Below, in pieces: positions 10,034-18,776 of a DNA stretch of 64,000 bases (position 1 is the first letter of the stretch; each line of letters starts with the position of its first letter). Source of the stretch: Bryobacteraceae bacterium (GTDB taxonomy: Bacteria; Acidobacteriota; Terriglobia; Bryobacterales; Bryobacteraceae). The notes under the pieces are model-generated. The model did no database searches and was not told where the DNA came from. It saw only the letters and a list, made by a program, of their open reading frames with translations. The stretch spans positions 1-64,000 of the forward strand of contig JAICJH010000023.1 in the NCBI GenBank assembly GCA_025928545.1, in the 5' to 3' direction. The position numbers and the translations under genes were made by a program.

Positions 10034-10090
10034 AGAAAAATGGAGGGGCCGCCGCCTGAGGGTGTAGGGAATTGCGGCCGGGCGGCGGCC
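10034..10090 (-). terminator. Candidate murB terminator
   Basis: Perfect 10-bp arms GGCCGCCGCC (10047-10056) and GGCGGCGGCC (10081-10090) with a 24-nt loop. On the minus strand the stem is followed after about six bases by TTTTTC. The loop is long for a terminator, so confidence is moderate. Confidence 0.5.
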
Positions 10091-10145
10091 TTCTGGGTAC
10101 TTCTGCAGAAGGATTGACGATCAGGAGGAAATGGTTCCCGAAAAT

Positions 10146-11117
10146 TTACGCGGCGCTCGCCTGGCCGGTAAATCCAACATATTGAACCTCTTCCTGGAGG
10201 GGAATGCCCCAGCGTTGCCGGACGCGGTCTTTCAGTTCACTCACGATCCGGACCAGATCGCCCGCTGTGCCGCCACCGGCGTTGTAGATCAGATTGGCGT
10301 GATAATCGGCGACCTCAATTCCGCCCTGTTTCATGCCTTTCGCCCCTACCTGTTCGAGGAACCACGCCGAGGGCACTTTGCCTTCGATGATCGTTTTGGC
10401 CGGAATCTCCGCAACTACGTTCGCGGGAAGCTCCGACACCAGAAAGTTCTTGAAAATGCTGCCCGCGCAGCGCATTGTGGGTGGATATTTGCGGTTGCGC
10501 GTGGTCAGGATGTCATCCGCGGTCTTGGCGAGAACAGCGGAGTCGCCAGTCTCCATTTCCAGCGCCACTGACAGAATGACCCATTCCTTATGGGTCTTGA
10601 AGATGCTTTCACGATAGTGGAACCTGCACTCGGCATTTGTGAATTCAGAAACGGTTTCGCCATCGAGAAAGCGGACGGAATGCACCCGTTCCTGGATAGA
10701 ATGCCCGTACGCGCCGGCATTGCCGTAGACCGCGGCCCCCACGGAACCGGGAATACCCGTCATGGTTTCGAGGCCTTTCAGGCCGCGCTCCACGGTGAAA
10801 TCGACCAGTCTCTGTAGTGGTGCGCCGCATTCCGCTTCCACGTGCGGCCCGTTGGCTGCGATGCGGGCGCTGGTCAGGCGCAGGCATACACCGCGAAAGC
10901 CGGCGTCGGATACGATCAGGTTCGTACCACCGCCGATGATGACGGAGTCGAGACCGCTCGCCCGGACCATTGCCAGCGCGCGTGCAAAGCTTTCCGGATT
11001 GGAAGTTTCGAGATAATAGTCCGCCGGGCCGCCGATCCCGAACCGCGTATATTGTGAAAGCGGAACATCGCGCAGCAGGCGGATACCTGGCAGTTGATTA
11101 ATACGATCCGGAAGCAT
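10146..11117 (-). CDS. murB: UDP-N-acetylenolpyruvoylglucosamine reductase
   Basis: FAD enzyme of 323 aa that reduces UDP-GlcNAc-enolpyruvate to UDP-MurNAc in the cytoplasmic steps of peptidoglycan synthesis. The FAD-binding part shows YTRFGIGGPADYY, GGGTNLIVSDAGF and GIPGSVGAAVYGNAGAYG. The substrate part has the Ser of CAGSIFKNF and the C-terminal Glu of LQEEVQYVG. Length is normal. TATAAT on the minus strand ends 8 nt before the ATG and no SD is seen, suggesting a leaderless transcript. It stands apart from the mra/dcw cluster. Confidence 0.95.
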   Translation of the reverse strand: MLPDRINQLPGIRLLRDVPLSQYTRFGIGGPADYYLETSNPESFARALAMVRASGLDSVIIGGGTNLIVSDAGFRGVCLRLTSARIAANGPHVEAECGAPLQRLVDFTVERGLKGLETMTGIPGSVGAAVYGNAGAYGHSIQERVHSVRFLDGETVSEFTNAECRFHYRESIFKTHKEWVILSVALEMETGDSAVLAKTADDILTTRNRKYPPTMRCAGSIFKNFLVSELPANVVAEIPAKTIIEGKVPSAWFLEQVGAKGMKQGGIEVADYHANLIYNAGGGTAGDLVRIVSELKDRVRQRWGIPLQEEVQYVGFTGQASAA

Positions 11118-11125
11118 CAGGTCTC

Positions 11126-11131
11126 ATTATA
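11126..11131 (-). promoter_or_regulatory. -10 element of murB, leaderless arrangement
   Basis: A perfect TATAAT on the minus strand with 8 nt to the murB ATG at 11117. Transcription would start within about two bases of the start codon. No consensus -35 is visible. Confidence 0.55.
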
Positions 11132-11140
11132 GGGAGTGTC

Positions 11141-11857
11141 ATGAAATCATCTTCTTCCAGTTTCAAAGGTTTTCCGCCCGAAGCCATGGTATTTCTCCGC
11201 GAGTTGAAGAATAATAACAACCGCGAATGGTTTCAGCCGCGCGTGGAACTGTATAAGGAACAGGTTCGAGGCCCTCTGCTCAATCTGGTGACCGCGCTGC
11301 ATCGCGCGATGCTCGGCTTTGCTCCGGAATATGTGGGCGATCCGGCGAAGTGCCTGTACCGTATCTACCGGGACGTGCGGTTCTCGAAAGACAAGACACC
11401 ATACAAGACGCGCGCCGATGCACTTTTCTGGCGCAACAGTCTTGAGAAAGACGAGGGTGCCGCCTTTTACATTTCGGTATCGCCGGATGAGGTTGCGATT
11501 GGCGGGGGTCTTTACATGCCTTCCCCGGCGACGCTTCTTCAGGTGCGGCAGTTCGTCGCTGATAATCCAGAGGCCTTTCGGAATACGTTTGAGTCGAAAG
11601 CGGTCCGGCGGCGTATGGGCGAATTGAAAGGCGATCGGATTACGCGTGTGCCACGAGGTTTCGATCCAGAGCATCCGGCGGCAGAGCTGCTGAAGCACAG
11701 GCAATTCGTGCTCTACAACACTTTGAGCTCCAATATCGCAACCACGCCGCGGCTTTTCAGCAACTTAGTAAATCGACTGGAAGCCATGACGCCGTTCCTG
11801 CAATTCCTGGATGCTCCGCTGGTGAAGAAGAAGAAGCCTGGCAAAATTGTTTTCTGA
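11141..11857 (+). CDS. DUF2461 family protein
   Basis: A 238-aa protein of the DUF2461/TIGR02453 family, function unknown. The family signature is clear: FLRELKNNNNREWFQ near the start, RIYRDVRFSKDKTPYKTRA in the middle and GLYMPSPATLLQVRQFVAD. No signal peptide or membrane segment. AGGGAG at 11131-11136 is a fair ribosome binding site for ATG 11141. It is divergent from murB with a 23-nt gap, so the two control regions overlap. Confidence 0.9.
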   Translation: MKSSSSSFKGFPPEAMVFLRELKNNNNREWFQPRVELYKEQVRGPLLNLVTALHRAMLGFAPEYVGDPAKCLYRIYRDVRFSKDKTPYKTRADALFWRNSLEKDEGAAFYISVSPDEVAIGGGLYMPSPATLLQVRQFVADNPEAFRNTFESKAVRRRMGELKGDRITRVPRGFDPEHPAAELLKHRQFVLYNTLSSNIATTPRLFSNLVNRLEAMTPFLQFLDAPLVKKKKPGKIVF

Positions 11858-12032
11858 TTGGCATCCGGCAGGACACCTTGCCGCAGGGCAACCTGCCGAG
11901 CACAGCGGGGGCGCAACTGATAGCCTAGTTGCCACCGTGGACCGCGACGCATAAAAATGTCCACTGCACGACCGTGTCGCTGCCTTCCTGTTTGCTTTAA
12001 TTTAGCCCCGCCGACATCAGGTTTGGTGCCCT

Positions 12033-12060
12033 TTGACACTCGCGCCCCAAACGTTATTTA
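12033..12060 (+). promoter_or_regulatory. Candidate sigma-70 promoter of the PRC-barrel gene
   Basis: Perfect -35 TTGACA at 12033-12038, then 16 nt, then TATTTA at 12055-12060. The next gene starts at 12103. The rest of the 245-nt gap after DUF2461 shows nothing else I can name. Confidence 0.5.
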
Positions 12061-12102
12061 TGGCCACGGGATTGCTCGTTTGCACTCGAAAGAGAAAAGC
12101 CA

Positions 12103-12642
12103 ATGGCAGCGAACCCATTTGAAGACAGCCGTATCGCCGAAGGCACAATGCGTTTCGGCGCGCAGCACATCAGCAACATCCCGGACGACCTGAGTCATCC
12201 TGATTCCATGCCGCCGGCATTCCGGTCGCATGTAGACGCGCCACGCCAGGTCGTGGGCATGGAGGTGATGAGGCACGGAGCGGTCAGGAGCCCGGCCGGT
12301 GACAGTCTCGGCAAGATCGAAGACATCATGGTGGATCTTTCGAACGGCCGCATTGCATACGCAGTGCTTTCGTTCGGGGGCTTATTCGGAATCGGAAACA
12401 AACTCTTCATCCTGCCCTGGAGCGCATTGAGCTTCGATCGGCAGGCAAACCATTTCATCCTCGATATCGATCGTGAAGTGCTGGAGAAAGGCCCGGGATT
12501 CGATAAAAATCAATGGCCCGATCTGGCGGACCCGGTGTTTGGCGCAGACGTGCACCGCCATTACGGCAGGACGCCATATTGGGAGCACACGATGACCGAT
12601 TTCAGCAGCGACGAGTTCACCGCAAATCGCTGCTGCGAATGA
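12103..12642 (+). CDS. PRC-barrel domain protein
   Basis: Cytoplasmic protein of 179 aa. The PRC-barrel lies at about residues 48-125: VVGMEVMRHGAVRSPAGDSL, GKIEDIMVDLSNGRIAYAVL and KLFILPWSALSFD are typical. Free-standing PRC-barrel proteins often accompany stress genes; here it is followed by a YciE/F-type protein after 33 nt, which fits a general stress role. The actual ligand or partner is unknown. Residues outside the domain are unremarkable and end in a double Cys. Confidence 0.85.
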   Translation: MAANPFEDSRIAEGTMRFGAQHISNIPDDLSHPDSMPPAFRSHVDAPRQVVGMEVMRHGAVRSPAGDSLGKIEDIMVDLSNGRIAYAVLSFGGLFGIGNKLFILPWSALSFDRQANHFILDIDREVLEKGPGFDKNQWPDLADPVFGADVHRHYGRTPYWEHTMTDFSSDEFTANRCCE

Positions 12643-12675
12643 CCGCAATTATTCGAATAACAGCAGGAGGCAATC

Positions 12676-13239
12676 ATGGCAAAAGTAAGCACAATGGAAG
12701 AACTCTTCATCGACGAACTCCGCGATCTTTACGACGCGGAAACGCAACTGACGAAAGCCCTGCCGAAGATGTCCGAGGCAGCGGCTTCGGACGACCTGAG
12801 GGAGGCGTTCGATGAACATCTCGGACAAACCGAGAATCAGGTCGAACGCCTGAAACGCATTTTCGAACTGGTGGGCGAGAAACCCACTGGTAAGAAGTGC
12901 GCCGCCATGGCGGGTCTGATCAAGGAAGGGGACGAGTTGGCCAGCGACACGGATGAGAATTCCGTTCGCGACGCCGGTCTCATCGCCGCCGCTCAGAAGG
13001 TTGAGCACTATGAAATTTCCGGGTATGGTTCGGCCAGAACGCACGCTGAACTGCTCGGAAACGATGAGGCGGCGCGGCTTCTGGAGGAGACCCTGAAAGA
13101 GGAAAAGGAAACCGATGAGAAGCTGACGGAGCTTGCGGAGAGCCTCATCAACCCGGAAGCGGCAGAGATGGCGAGCGATGGCGGACAGCGGGTGGCATCG
13201 AAAACGAAAACGCCCGCGCGGACGACCAGCCGTCGTTAA
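12676..13239 (+). CDS. YciE/YciF (DUF892) ferritin-like protein
   Basis: Four-helix ferritin-like protein of 187 aa. MEELFIDELRDLYDAETQLTKAL is the hallmark N-terminal helix, with Glu and His residues for a di-metal site in later helices (FDEHLGQTENQ, AQKVEHYEISGYGS, LLEETLKEEKETDEKL). Family members are induced by stress and are thought to be ferroxidase-like. The tail (SKTKTPARTTSRR) is basic. AGGAGG at 12665-12670 gives a perfect ribosome binding site, so the start at 12676 is secure. Probably cotranscribed with the PRC-barrel gene. Confidence 0.92.
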   Translation: MAKVSTMEELFIDELRDLYDAETQLTKALPKMSEAAASDDLREAFDEHLGQTENQVERLKRIFELVGEKPTGKKCAAMAGLIKEGDELASDTDENSVRDAGLIAAAQKVEHYEISGYGSARTHAELLGNDEAARLLEETLKEEKETDEKLTELAESLINPEAAEMASDGGQRVASKTKTPARTTSRR

Positions 13240-13250
13240 CAGGTAGCGGA

Positions 13251-13280
13251 AGCGGGACGGGCGGATGCGCCTGTCCCGCT
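13251..13280 (+). other. Strong intergenic hairpin, no U-tract
   Basis: Thirteen-base arms AGCGGGACGGGCG (13251-13263) and CGCCTGTCCCGCT (13268-13280) pair with one G-T and a 4-nt loop. No T-run follows on either strand, so it is not a standard terminator. It sits 20 nt before the poxB-like start and could act in RNA processing or attenuation. Confidence 0.5.
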
Positions 13281-13300
13281 GCCGAAAAGGATAAATCGTC

Positions 13301-15055
13301 ATGGCATCAACTGCGTCGGATGTACTGCTGGAGTCGCTACAGGATTGGGGCGTCGATACAATTTTCGGCCTGCCCGGCGACGGTATCAACGGCATTATGG
13401 AAGCCCTGCGCAAGCGGAAAGACGAGATCCGTTTTGTTCAGGTCCGTCATGAAGAGGCGGCCGCTTTCATGGCTTGCGCGTATGCGAAATACACCGGAAA
13501 GCTGGGCGTGTGTCTGGGTACCTCCGGTCCGGGCGGAATCCACCTGTTGAACGGCTTGTATGACGCCAAGCTGGATGGCCAGCCGGTTCTCGCCATCACA
13601 GGGATGCACTATCACGACCTGATCGGAACGCTGGCGCAGCAGGATGTTGAACTCGACAAATTATTTCAGGATGTGGCTGTCTTCAATCAGCGCGTGATGG
13701 GGCCGAATCACGTTGAGAATCTGGCGGATCTTGCGTGCCGCACCGCGACCGAATATCACGGCGTGGCGCACATTGCGTTTCCAACGGACATCCAGGAAGA
13801 GCCGCTGGAACGCAAACGCGCGTCATCGCGCAATATTCCGCATCATACTTCCGACAATTCATCCCACAACGCCCACGTGCCCGCGCTGGAGGATATTCGA
13901 CGTGCGGCCAATATTCTGAACAACGGGAAGAAGGTAGTGATCCTGGCGGGGCGCGGAGCGCTTGGCGCGTGCGAGGTACTCGAAGAAGTGGCGGAGAGAC
14001 TGGGTGCACCGATTGTGAAGGCGCTGTTGGGTAAGGCGGCTGTTCCAGACGATAGCCCTTACACGACAGGCGGCATCGGCTTGCTGGGCACCAGACCATC
14101 TCAGACCGCGCTGGAGGAGTGCGACACGCTCCTCATTGCGGGAAGTTCATTTCCGTATATCGAATTTCTGCCACGACCCGGCCAGGCGCGCGGAGTTCAA
14201 ATCGAACTCGATCCGAAACGCGTTGGGCTGCGTTTCCCGGTTGAAGTGGGATTAGTGGGGGATTGTACCCGAACGCTCGAAGAACTGGAACCGCTGCTGA
14301 TGCGGAAAGCCGACCGCAGCTTTCTCGAAAAGTCGCAGGAGGCGAAGGTGGAATGGCTCGCCGATATGCATATACAGGAAGCACGCAACGACAAGCCGCT
14401 GAAGCCCCAGGTAGTAGCGTCAGAGTTCGGGAAACGTCTCGCGGCTAATGCCATTGTGTCGTGTGATTCGGGAACGATTACGACGTGGTGGGCTCGTCAT
14501 ATTCCGGCGCGCCGCGGGCAGATGTATTCCTGCTCAGGCAATCTTGCGACCATGGCCTGCGGCTTACCGTACGCGATCGCGGCGCAAATCGCCTATCCGG
14601 AAAGACAGTGCGTCGCCGTGGTGGGGGATGGCGGGTTCTCGATGTTGATGGCGGAGTTCGCGACCGCGGTTAAGTACCGGTTGCCGATCAAAATTCTGGT
14701 AATCAAGAACAATTCCCTGGGGCAGATTAAGTGGGAACAGATGGTTTTTCTGGGTAATCCGGAATATGGATGCGATTTGCAACCGATCGACTTCGCGGCG
14801 TTCGCGCGCGCGTGCGGTGGGCACGGCCTCACGATCGACGATCCGGCGGTCTGCGGAGCGATGCTCGATGAAGCATTAGCCGTGCCTGGACCGGTGCTGA
14901 TCGAGGCGGTGGTGGATCCTATTGAGCCGCCGATGCCGCCGAAAGTAACTATGAAGCAGGCGGCGCATCTTGTGGAATCGCTGGTGAAGGGCGAGCCGAA
15001 TCGAAAGAAGATTGCGACCACGATTGCCGAGGACAAGATCAAGGAAATGGTGTGA
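13301..15055 (+). CDS. ThDP-dependent pyruvate oxidase/dehydrogenase (PoxB-like)
   Basis: ThDP enzyme of 584 aa, closest in pattern to pyruvate:quinone oxidoreductase. The N-terminal Pyr domain carries the catalytic Glu in VRHEEAAAFMA and the ITGMHYHDLIGT segment. The middle FAD/nucleotide-type domain follows residue 190. The C-terminal PP domain has GDGGFSMLMAEFATAVKY and KNNSLG, the Mg-ThDP motif. Acetolactate synthase and related carboligases share this layout, so substrate is not certain. Lies in the stress cluster after the ferritin-like gene; AAGGAT 10 nt before the ATG is a weak SD. Confidence 0.85.
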   Translation: MASTASDVLLESLQDWGVDTIFGLPGDGINGIMEALRKRKDEIRFVQVRHEEAAAFMACAYAKYTGKLGVCLGTSGPGGIHLLNGLYDAKLDGQPVLAITGMHYHDLIGTLAQQDVELDKLFQDVAVFNQRVMGPNHVENLADLACRTATEYHGVAHIAFPTDIQEEPLERKRASSRNIPHHTSDNSSHNAHVPALEDIRRAANILNNGKKVVILAGRGALGACEVLEEVAERLGAPIVKALLGKAAVPDDSPYTTGGIGLLGTRPSQTALEECDTLLIAGSSFPYIEFLPRPGQARGVQIELDPKRVGLRFPVEVGLVGDCTRTLEELEPLLMRKADRSFLEKSQEAKVEWLADMHIQEARNDKPLKPQVVASEFGKRLAANAIVSCDSGTITTWWARHIPARRGQMYSCSGNLATMACGLPYAIAAQIAYPERQCVAVVGDGGFSMLMAEFATAVKYRLPIKILVIKNNSLGQIKWEQMVFLGNPEYGCDLQPIDFAAFARACGGHGLTIDDPAVCGAMLDEALAVPGPVLIEAVVDPIEPPMPPKVTMKQAAHLVESLVKGEPNRKKIATTIAEDKIKEMV

Positions 15056-15064
15056 GGATCCAGT

Positions 15065-15541
15065 ATGAAAAAACATCTGTTATCCACGATCGTGATTTCC
15101 GCAGGCATCAGTTGGGCCGCGGCACAAGTGCCGCGCCCCCCGCAGTCACCCGGACCGCCCCCACCACCACCGAACACACCAGGAGCGCCAACTGTCCCGG
15201 CGCCACCGCCGGAAATTCCTGGACCTCCGAATACGCCGGTGCCGGATCCCGGACCGAATCCCAACAATCCAGGCGCACCGAACATTCCGTTGCAGCCGCC
15301 GCGAACGCCGGGTGGACCGAATGGTCCGGGCCGCAGAATTCCCGCCCAGCCACCGGGCCCCGCGTCGCCCGCACCGCCTCCGGTTGTTCCGGCCCCCCCG
15401 CCCACCACTCCTGGTTCGCCGAATGTTCCGGCGCAGCCACCGCCCTCACCGGAAAATCCGACGAGCCCCGCGCAACCGCCTGGACCTGCTCCGCAGGGTC
15501 CGACACCGCCGCCGCCACCGCCGCCAGCTCCGGCCTTTTGA
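15065..15541 (+). CDS. Secreted proline-rich low-complexity protein
   Basis: A 158-aa protein with a signal peptide (MKKHLLSTIVISAGISWAAAQ) and a mature part made almost wholly of Pro, Gly, Ala, Asn and Thr in irregular repeats such as PPPPNTPGAPTVP, GPPNTPVPDPGP and PGSPNVPAQPPP. No folded domain or catalytic motif is visible. It begins 9 nt after the poxB-like stop; GAGG overlapping that stop is a possible SD, so it may be the last gene of that operon. It could be a cell-surface spacer or wall-associated protein. The opposite-strand frame is also open but is a composition effect. Confidence 0.7.
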   Translation: MKKHLLSTIVISAGISWAAAQVPRPPQSPGPPPPPPNTPGAPTVPAPPPEIPGPPNTPVPDPGPNPNNPGAPNIPLQPPRTPGGPNGPGRRIPAQPPGPASPAPPPVVPAPPPTTPGSPNVPAQPPPSPENPTSPAQPPGPAPQGPTPPPPPPPAPAF

Positions 15542-15738
15542 ATGAATCCCGCCTCGCGGAGCGCGCGGTCTTCGGCGTGAGGTATTCTATTTTTTGCCTG
15601 TCTCTGTCCGCTAGTTCATGAGCGCATCCTCGCCAGATCGTCTTCGTCACAACGGAAGAGGAACTGCGCTCGCCATCTTTCCCCCCGGGACCGTCACCCG
15701 ACGTGTCTCCTGCATCCACCCATTTCCGGAGAACTGAA

Positions 15739-16701
15739 ATGACAAGGCAGGAAAAGCGCGGTCTCGCAGACATGCGGGCTATGAAGCGGCATCAACGTAT
15801 CGATGAAATTCTGGTTATCAAAGACAGGAAAAAGAAAAAAGCCGCGCCGAAACTCGAACCGGATTCTCTGGTGATTGGTGTAACTACCGGCGGCTGTATC
15901 GTCGCCAGTCTCGAAGTGGAAGACGGTGTGACGCGCCTTTGTCCGACTAAGGTCAGCGTTGCGCCGGGCGATCGGGTGGCGATCCGGCAGGAAAAAGTTG
16001 CGTACGTGGCGCCCCGCCGCACCACTCTTTCGCGCACCGCTCCGGGCAACCCGCATCTTGAGCGCGTCATCGCTGCGAACCTGGACATTCTGGTGATTGT
16101 CGCCGCCATGACCGACCCTCCGTTCCGTCCCGCGCTGGTCGACCGGTATCTTGTGGCGGCCGTGCGTGGCGGAATTCAGCCTGTTCTGTGCGCCACAAAA
16201 GTCGATCTCTGCCGCGACACCGGCCCCGCAGACGTGTACCGCGATGCCGGGATCCCGGTGGTTCACTGCTCGATTCACGACAATACGGGCATCGATGAAC
16301 TGCGCAACCTGCTCGCCGGAAGTGTTGCTGTTTTTGCAGGGCACAGCGGCGTCGGCAAGAGCTCGCTGCTGAACGCCGTGGCCGAAGAACACAGAGCGCG
16401 CACCGGAGCCGTCAGCGATGGCAGCGGAAAAGGCAGGCACACCACGACATCTGCGAGACTGCATCATTTGCCGAACGGCGCGAAAATCATCGATACGCCG
16501 GGCATTCGCGAGTTTGGACTTGGCCCCGTCACAGCGGGCGAACTGAGCGGAGCATTTCCGGAAATCGCGGCGTGCCAGTGCAGATTCCGCGATTGCAGAC
16601 ATCAAACAGAACCGGGGTGCGGCGTGCTGGCGGGTGTCGAAGCCGGCGAAATCGCCAAGCTGAGATACGATTCCTATCGACGTCTGGCAGCTGAACTCTG
16701 A
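15739..16701 (+). CDS. rsgA: Ribosome small-subunit-dependent GTPase A
   Basis: Circularly permuted GTPase of 320 aa that aids late 30S maturation. An N-terminal OB-fold is followed by G4 (TKVD), G1 (GHSGVGKSSLLN), and G3 (DTPG) in the permuted order, and a C-terminal zinc finger with CQCRFRDCRHQTEPGC. I use the ATG at 15739 (MTRQEKRG) because GGAGA at 15728-15732 precedes it by 6 nt; an in-frame ATG at 15703 has no such site. The 197-nt gap before it contains nothing I recognise. It converges on the DUF4159 gene with 2 nt between stops. Confidence 0.94.
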   Translation: MTRQEKRGLADMRAMKRHQRIDEILVIKDRKKKKAAPKLEPDSLVIGVTTGGCIVASLEVEDGVTRLCPTKVSVAPGDRVAIRQEKVAYVAPRRTTLSRTAPGNPHLERVIAANLDILVIVAAMTDPPFRPALVDRYLVAAVRGGIQPVLCATKVDLCRDTGPADVYRDAGIPVVHCSIHDNTGIDELRNLLAGSVAVFAGHSGVGKSSLLNAVAEEHRARTGAVSDGSGKGRHTTTSARLHHLPNGAKIIDTPGIREFGLGPVTAGELSGAFPEIAACQCRFRDCRHQTEPGCGVLAGVEAGEIAKLRYDSYRRLAAEL

Positions 16702-16703
16702 CG

Positions 16704-17585
16704 CTAATGCGTCATCGAATAGACAACGTAATTCGCCACGATGCGGAACGCCAGGGCTGAGAACTTTTCGTCATAGCGCGGCTCGTCGGCATATTCCCAC
16801 GCATCGCCGAGATCCATGTCGTTGCAGATGGCGACCATGAGCCGGCCTTTCCCGTCGTAGATGCCGCGCCAGTGCGGATCGTAGCCATCCTTTTCATAAG
16901 TACGCCCGCTCCGGAGATACTGGGCGCCCGGCACCTGATAGCGGTCCGAAAGATCGTAGAGAACGTGGAAAATCGAATCGTCATTGGGCAGATCCACAAT
17001 GGGCCGATCTGGAAAAACCCGCTGCATGCCGGCGATGAAAACAGCCCATTCCTGCGATCCGTGAAAATCGTCGCACATGAAGAAGCCGCCGCGATCGAAG
17101 AACTCGCGCATCTGTTTGACCTGGGAATCTGTAAGTTGCCAGTGCCCCACCTCGACGGCATAAAGCCAGGGATAGTTGAAAACGTCATCGCCGTCGTCGA
17201 GGTTGACAGGCTGTTCAACCGATCGCACATGCACGCGGGTCAGGCGCCGCAGCGCGCGCGATACATGGCGATCGGCAGCGTCATAGTCGGTGGTCCAGCT
17301 GGAACGACCGGTAGCCCAGTTGCCGCCGTATCCACCAAAGCCACCAAAGCGCCCACCGCCTCCGCGAGGGCCGCGGCCGTCGATCACGCCCTGAAACGGC
17401 GGGTACATGAGGCGCGCGAACTGCCATTCCGTCTTTTCCTGAAAGTCAGGGGGAAGCTCGATATTGTCCTGGCCAGGATAGTCGCGCCACGGCATCTGGA
17501 ATGCCATGGCGCCGCTGATCACGACGACAAGCATTGCCGCCGTCATGAGCAACCTGCGCGACCAATACTTACCGGCGCGAACCAT
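16704..17585 (-). CDS. DUF4159 domain exported protein
   Basis: A 293-aa protein with an N-terminal signal or anchor (LLMTAAMLVVVISGAMAF) and a DUF4159 domain. Visible parts are EWQFARLMYPPF, a Gly-rich insert (GRGPRGGGGRFGGFGGYGG), YDAADRHVSRALRRLTR, EFFDRGGFFMCDDFHGSQEW and the C-terminal FRIVANYVVYSM. The domain resembles glutamine-amidotransferase-like folds and its role is unknown. I choose ATG 17585 because TATAAT ends 7 nt upstream; ATG 17594, three codons earlier, lies inside that element. Confidence 0.85.
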   Translation of the reverse strand: MVRAGKYWSRRLLMTAAMLVVVISGAMAFQMPWRDYPGQDNIELPPDFQEKTEWQFARLMYPPFQGVIDGRGPRGGGGRFGGFGGYGGNWATGRSSWTTDYDAADRHVSRALRRLTRVHVRSVEQPVNLDDGDDVFNYPWLYAVEVGHWQLTDSQVKQMREFFDRGGFFMCDDFHGSQEWAVFIAGMQRVFPDRPIVDLPNDDSIFHVLYDLSDRYQVPGAQYLRSGRTYEKDGYDPHWRGIYDGKGRLMVAICNDMDLGDAWEYADEPRYDEKFSALAFRIVANYVVYSMTH

Positions 17586-17590
17586 CGGCT

Positions 17591-17602
17591 CCATTATAAT
17601 GG
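17591..17602. promoter_or_regulatory. Palindromic bidirectional -10 element
   Basis: CCATTATAATGG is a perfect 12-nt palindrome that contains TATAAT on each strand. The plus copy (17595-17600) is 9 nt before the oxidoreductase ATG at 17610. The minus copy (17598-17593) is 7 nt before the DUF4159 ATG at 17585. Both arrangements would give leaderless transcripts. Confidence 0.55.
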
Positions 17603-17609
17603 TCAGGCT

Positions 17610-18758
17610 ATGAGCAAAAGACTACGCACCGCTGTAATTGGAACCGGCTTTGTGGGCCGGGTTCACGTGGAGGCCATTCGCCGCCTCGGATTTGTCGATA
17701 TCGCCGCGATCGTCGATGTCAATATCGAGCAGGCGAAGCGGTATGCCGCCGAGTTCGGCGCTGAAAAGGCCGTTGCCGATTACAAGGAGGTGCTGGCCGA
17801 TCCCACCATCGATGCCGTCGATATCTGCACCCCGAACACTTATCACGCACCGTTTTCAAAAGCCGCAATGGAAGCGGGGAAGCACGTCATTTGCGAAAAG
17901 CCGCTGGCGACGTCCGCCGCCGCCGCCGCTGAACTGGTTTCAATCGCTTCAGCGAAAAAGCTGCGCAACTGCACCTGCCACAATCTCCGCATGTATCCTC
18001 AGGTGCAGAACATGCGCCGCATGGTGGAAGCCGGCGATCTGGGCGACATCCTGGTAGTGCAGGGCACTTACTCGCAGGATTGGCTGCTCTTCAATACCGA
18101 TTTCAACTGGCGCATCGAATCGAAAGACAATGGTCCGTCGCGCACGGTGGCCGATGTCGGCTCGCATTTCTGCGACATGGCTGAGCATATTACCGGACTG
18201 CGAATCACTGAAGTCTGCGCCGATCTCCAGACTTTCCACAAGACGCGGCTGAAGCCGAAGGGGCAGATTGAAGCGTTCGCGGGCAAGACGCTCTCACCCG
18301 ACGATTACACGCCGTTCCCTGTGGATACCGAAGATTTCGGCGCCGTGGTGTTCCGGATGGGTGATCGCGCCCGCGGCGCTTATACCGCGAGCCAGGTTTC
18401 CGCCGGCCGCAAGAACTGCCTTAGCATTGAAATCTACGGGACGAAGTCCGGTGTCGCCTGGTGCCAGGAGCGGCCCGACGAACTCTGGATCGGGCATCGC
18501 AACACGCCCAACCAGATCATTATCAAGGATCCATCGCTTCTCCAGGAAAAAGCGCGGCCCTATGCCGATCTGCCCGGCGGTCACAGCGAAGGTTACGACG
18601 ATACGTTCAAGCAAATTTTCCGCCGCTTTTACGGGTCGATTCTCGATCCGAGCGCGCCCGCGGAATATCCGCAGTTCGCCGACGGTCTGCGCCAGTTGAC
18701 CATCCTCGAAGCGGAACTGCAGAGCAGCAAGAGCCGCGCCTGGGTTGAAGTTAAGTAG
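17610..18758 (+). CDS. Gfo/Idh/MocA family oxidoreductase
   Basis: NAD(P)-dependent dehydrogenase of 382 aa, probably acting on a sugar or sugar acid; substrate not predictable. The Rossmann part opens with RTAVIGTGFVGRVHVEAI and includes DAVDICTPNTYHAPF and the family motif CEKPLATS. The C-terminal alpha/beta domain includes VADVGSHFCDMAEHITGL with the usual Asp and His of the active site. The frame is open far upstream, but that part is antisense to DUF4159; MSKRLRTAVIG is the natural N-terminus. Confidence 0.92.
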   Translation: MSKRLRTAVIGTGFVGRVHVEAIRRLGFVDIAAIVDVNIEQAKRYAAEFGAEKAVADYKEVLADPTIDAVDICTPNTYHAPFSKAAMEAGKHVICEKPLATSAAAAAELVSIASAKKLRNCTCHNLRMYPQVQNMRRMVEAGDLGDILVVQGTYSQDWLLFNTDFNWRIESKDNGPSRTVADVGSHFCDMAEHITGLRITEVCADLQTFHKTRLKPKGQIEAFAGKTLSPDDYTPFPVDTEDFGAVVFRMGDRARGAYTASQVSAGRKNCLSIEIYGTKSGVAWCQERPDELWIGHRNTPNQIIIKDPSLLQEKARPYADLPGGHSEGYDDTFKQIFRRFYGSILDPSAPAEYPQFADGLRQLTILEAELQSSKSRAWVEVK

Positions 18759-18776
18759 CCCAAACGTCTGTAACCC

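Noticed and set aside
15108..15773. 221-aa open frame opposite the proline-rich gene
   Set aside because: A composition artefact; it lacks a signal peptide or domain, while the plus strand has a proper signal sequence.
16872..17609. N-terminal extension of the oxidoreductase
   Set aside because: Open only because it is antisense to DUF4159; the Rossmann start and the -10 element fix the start at 17610.
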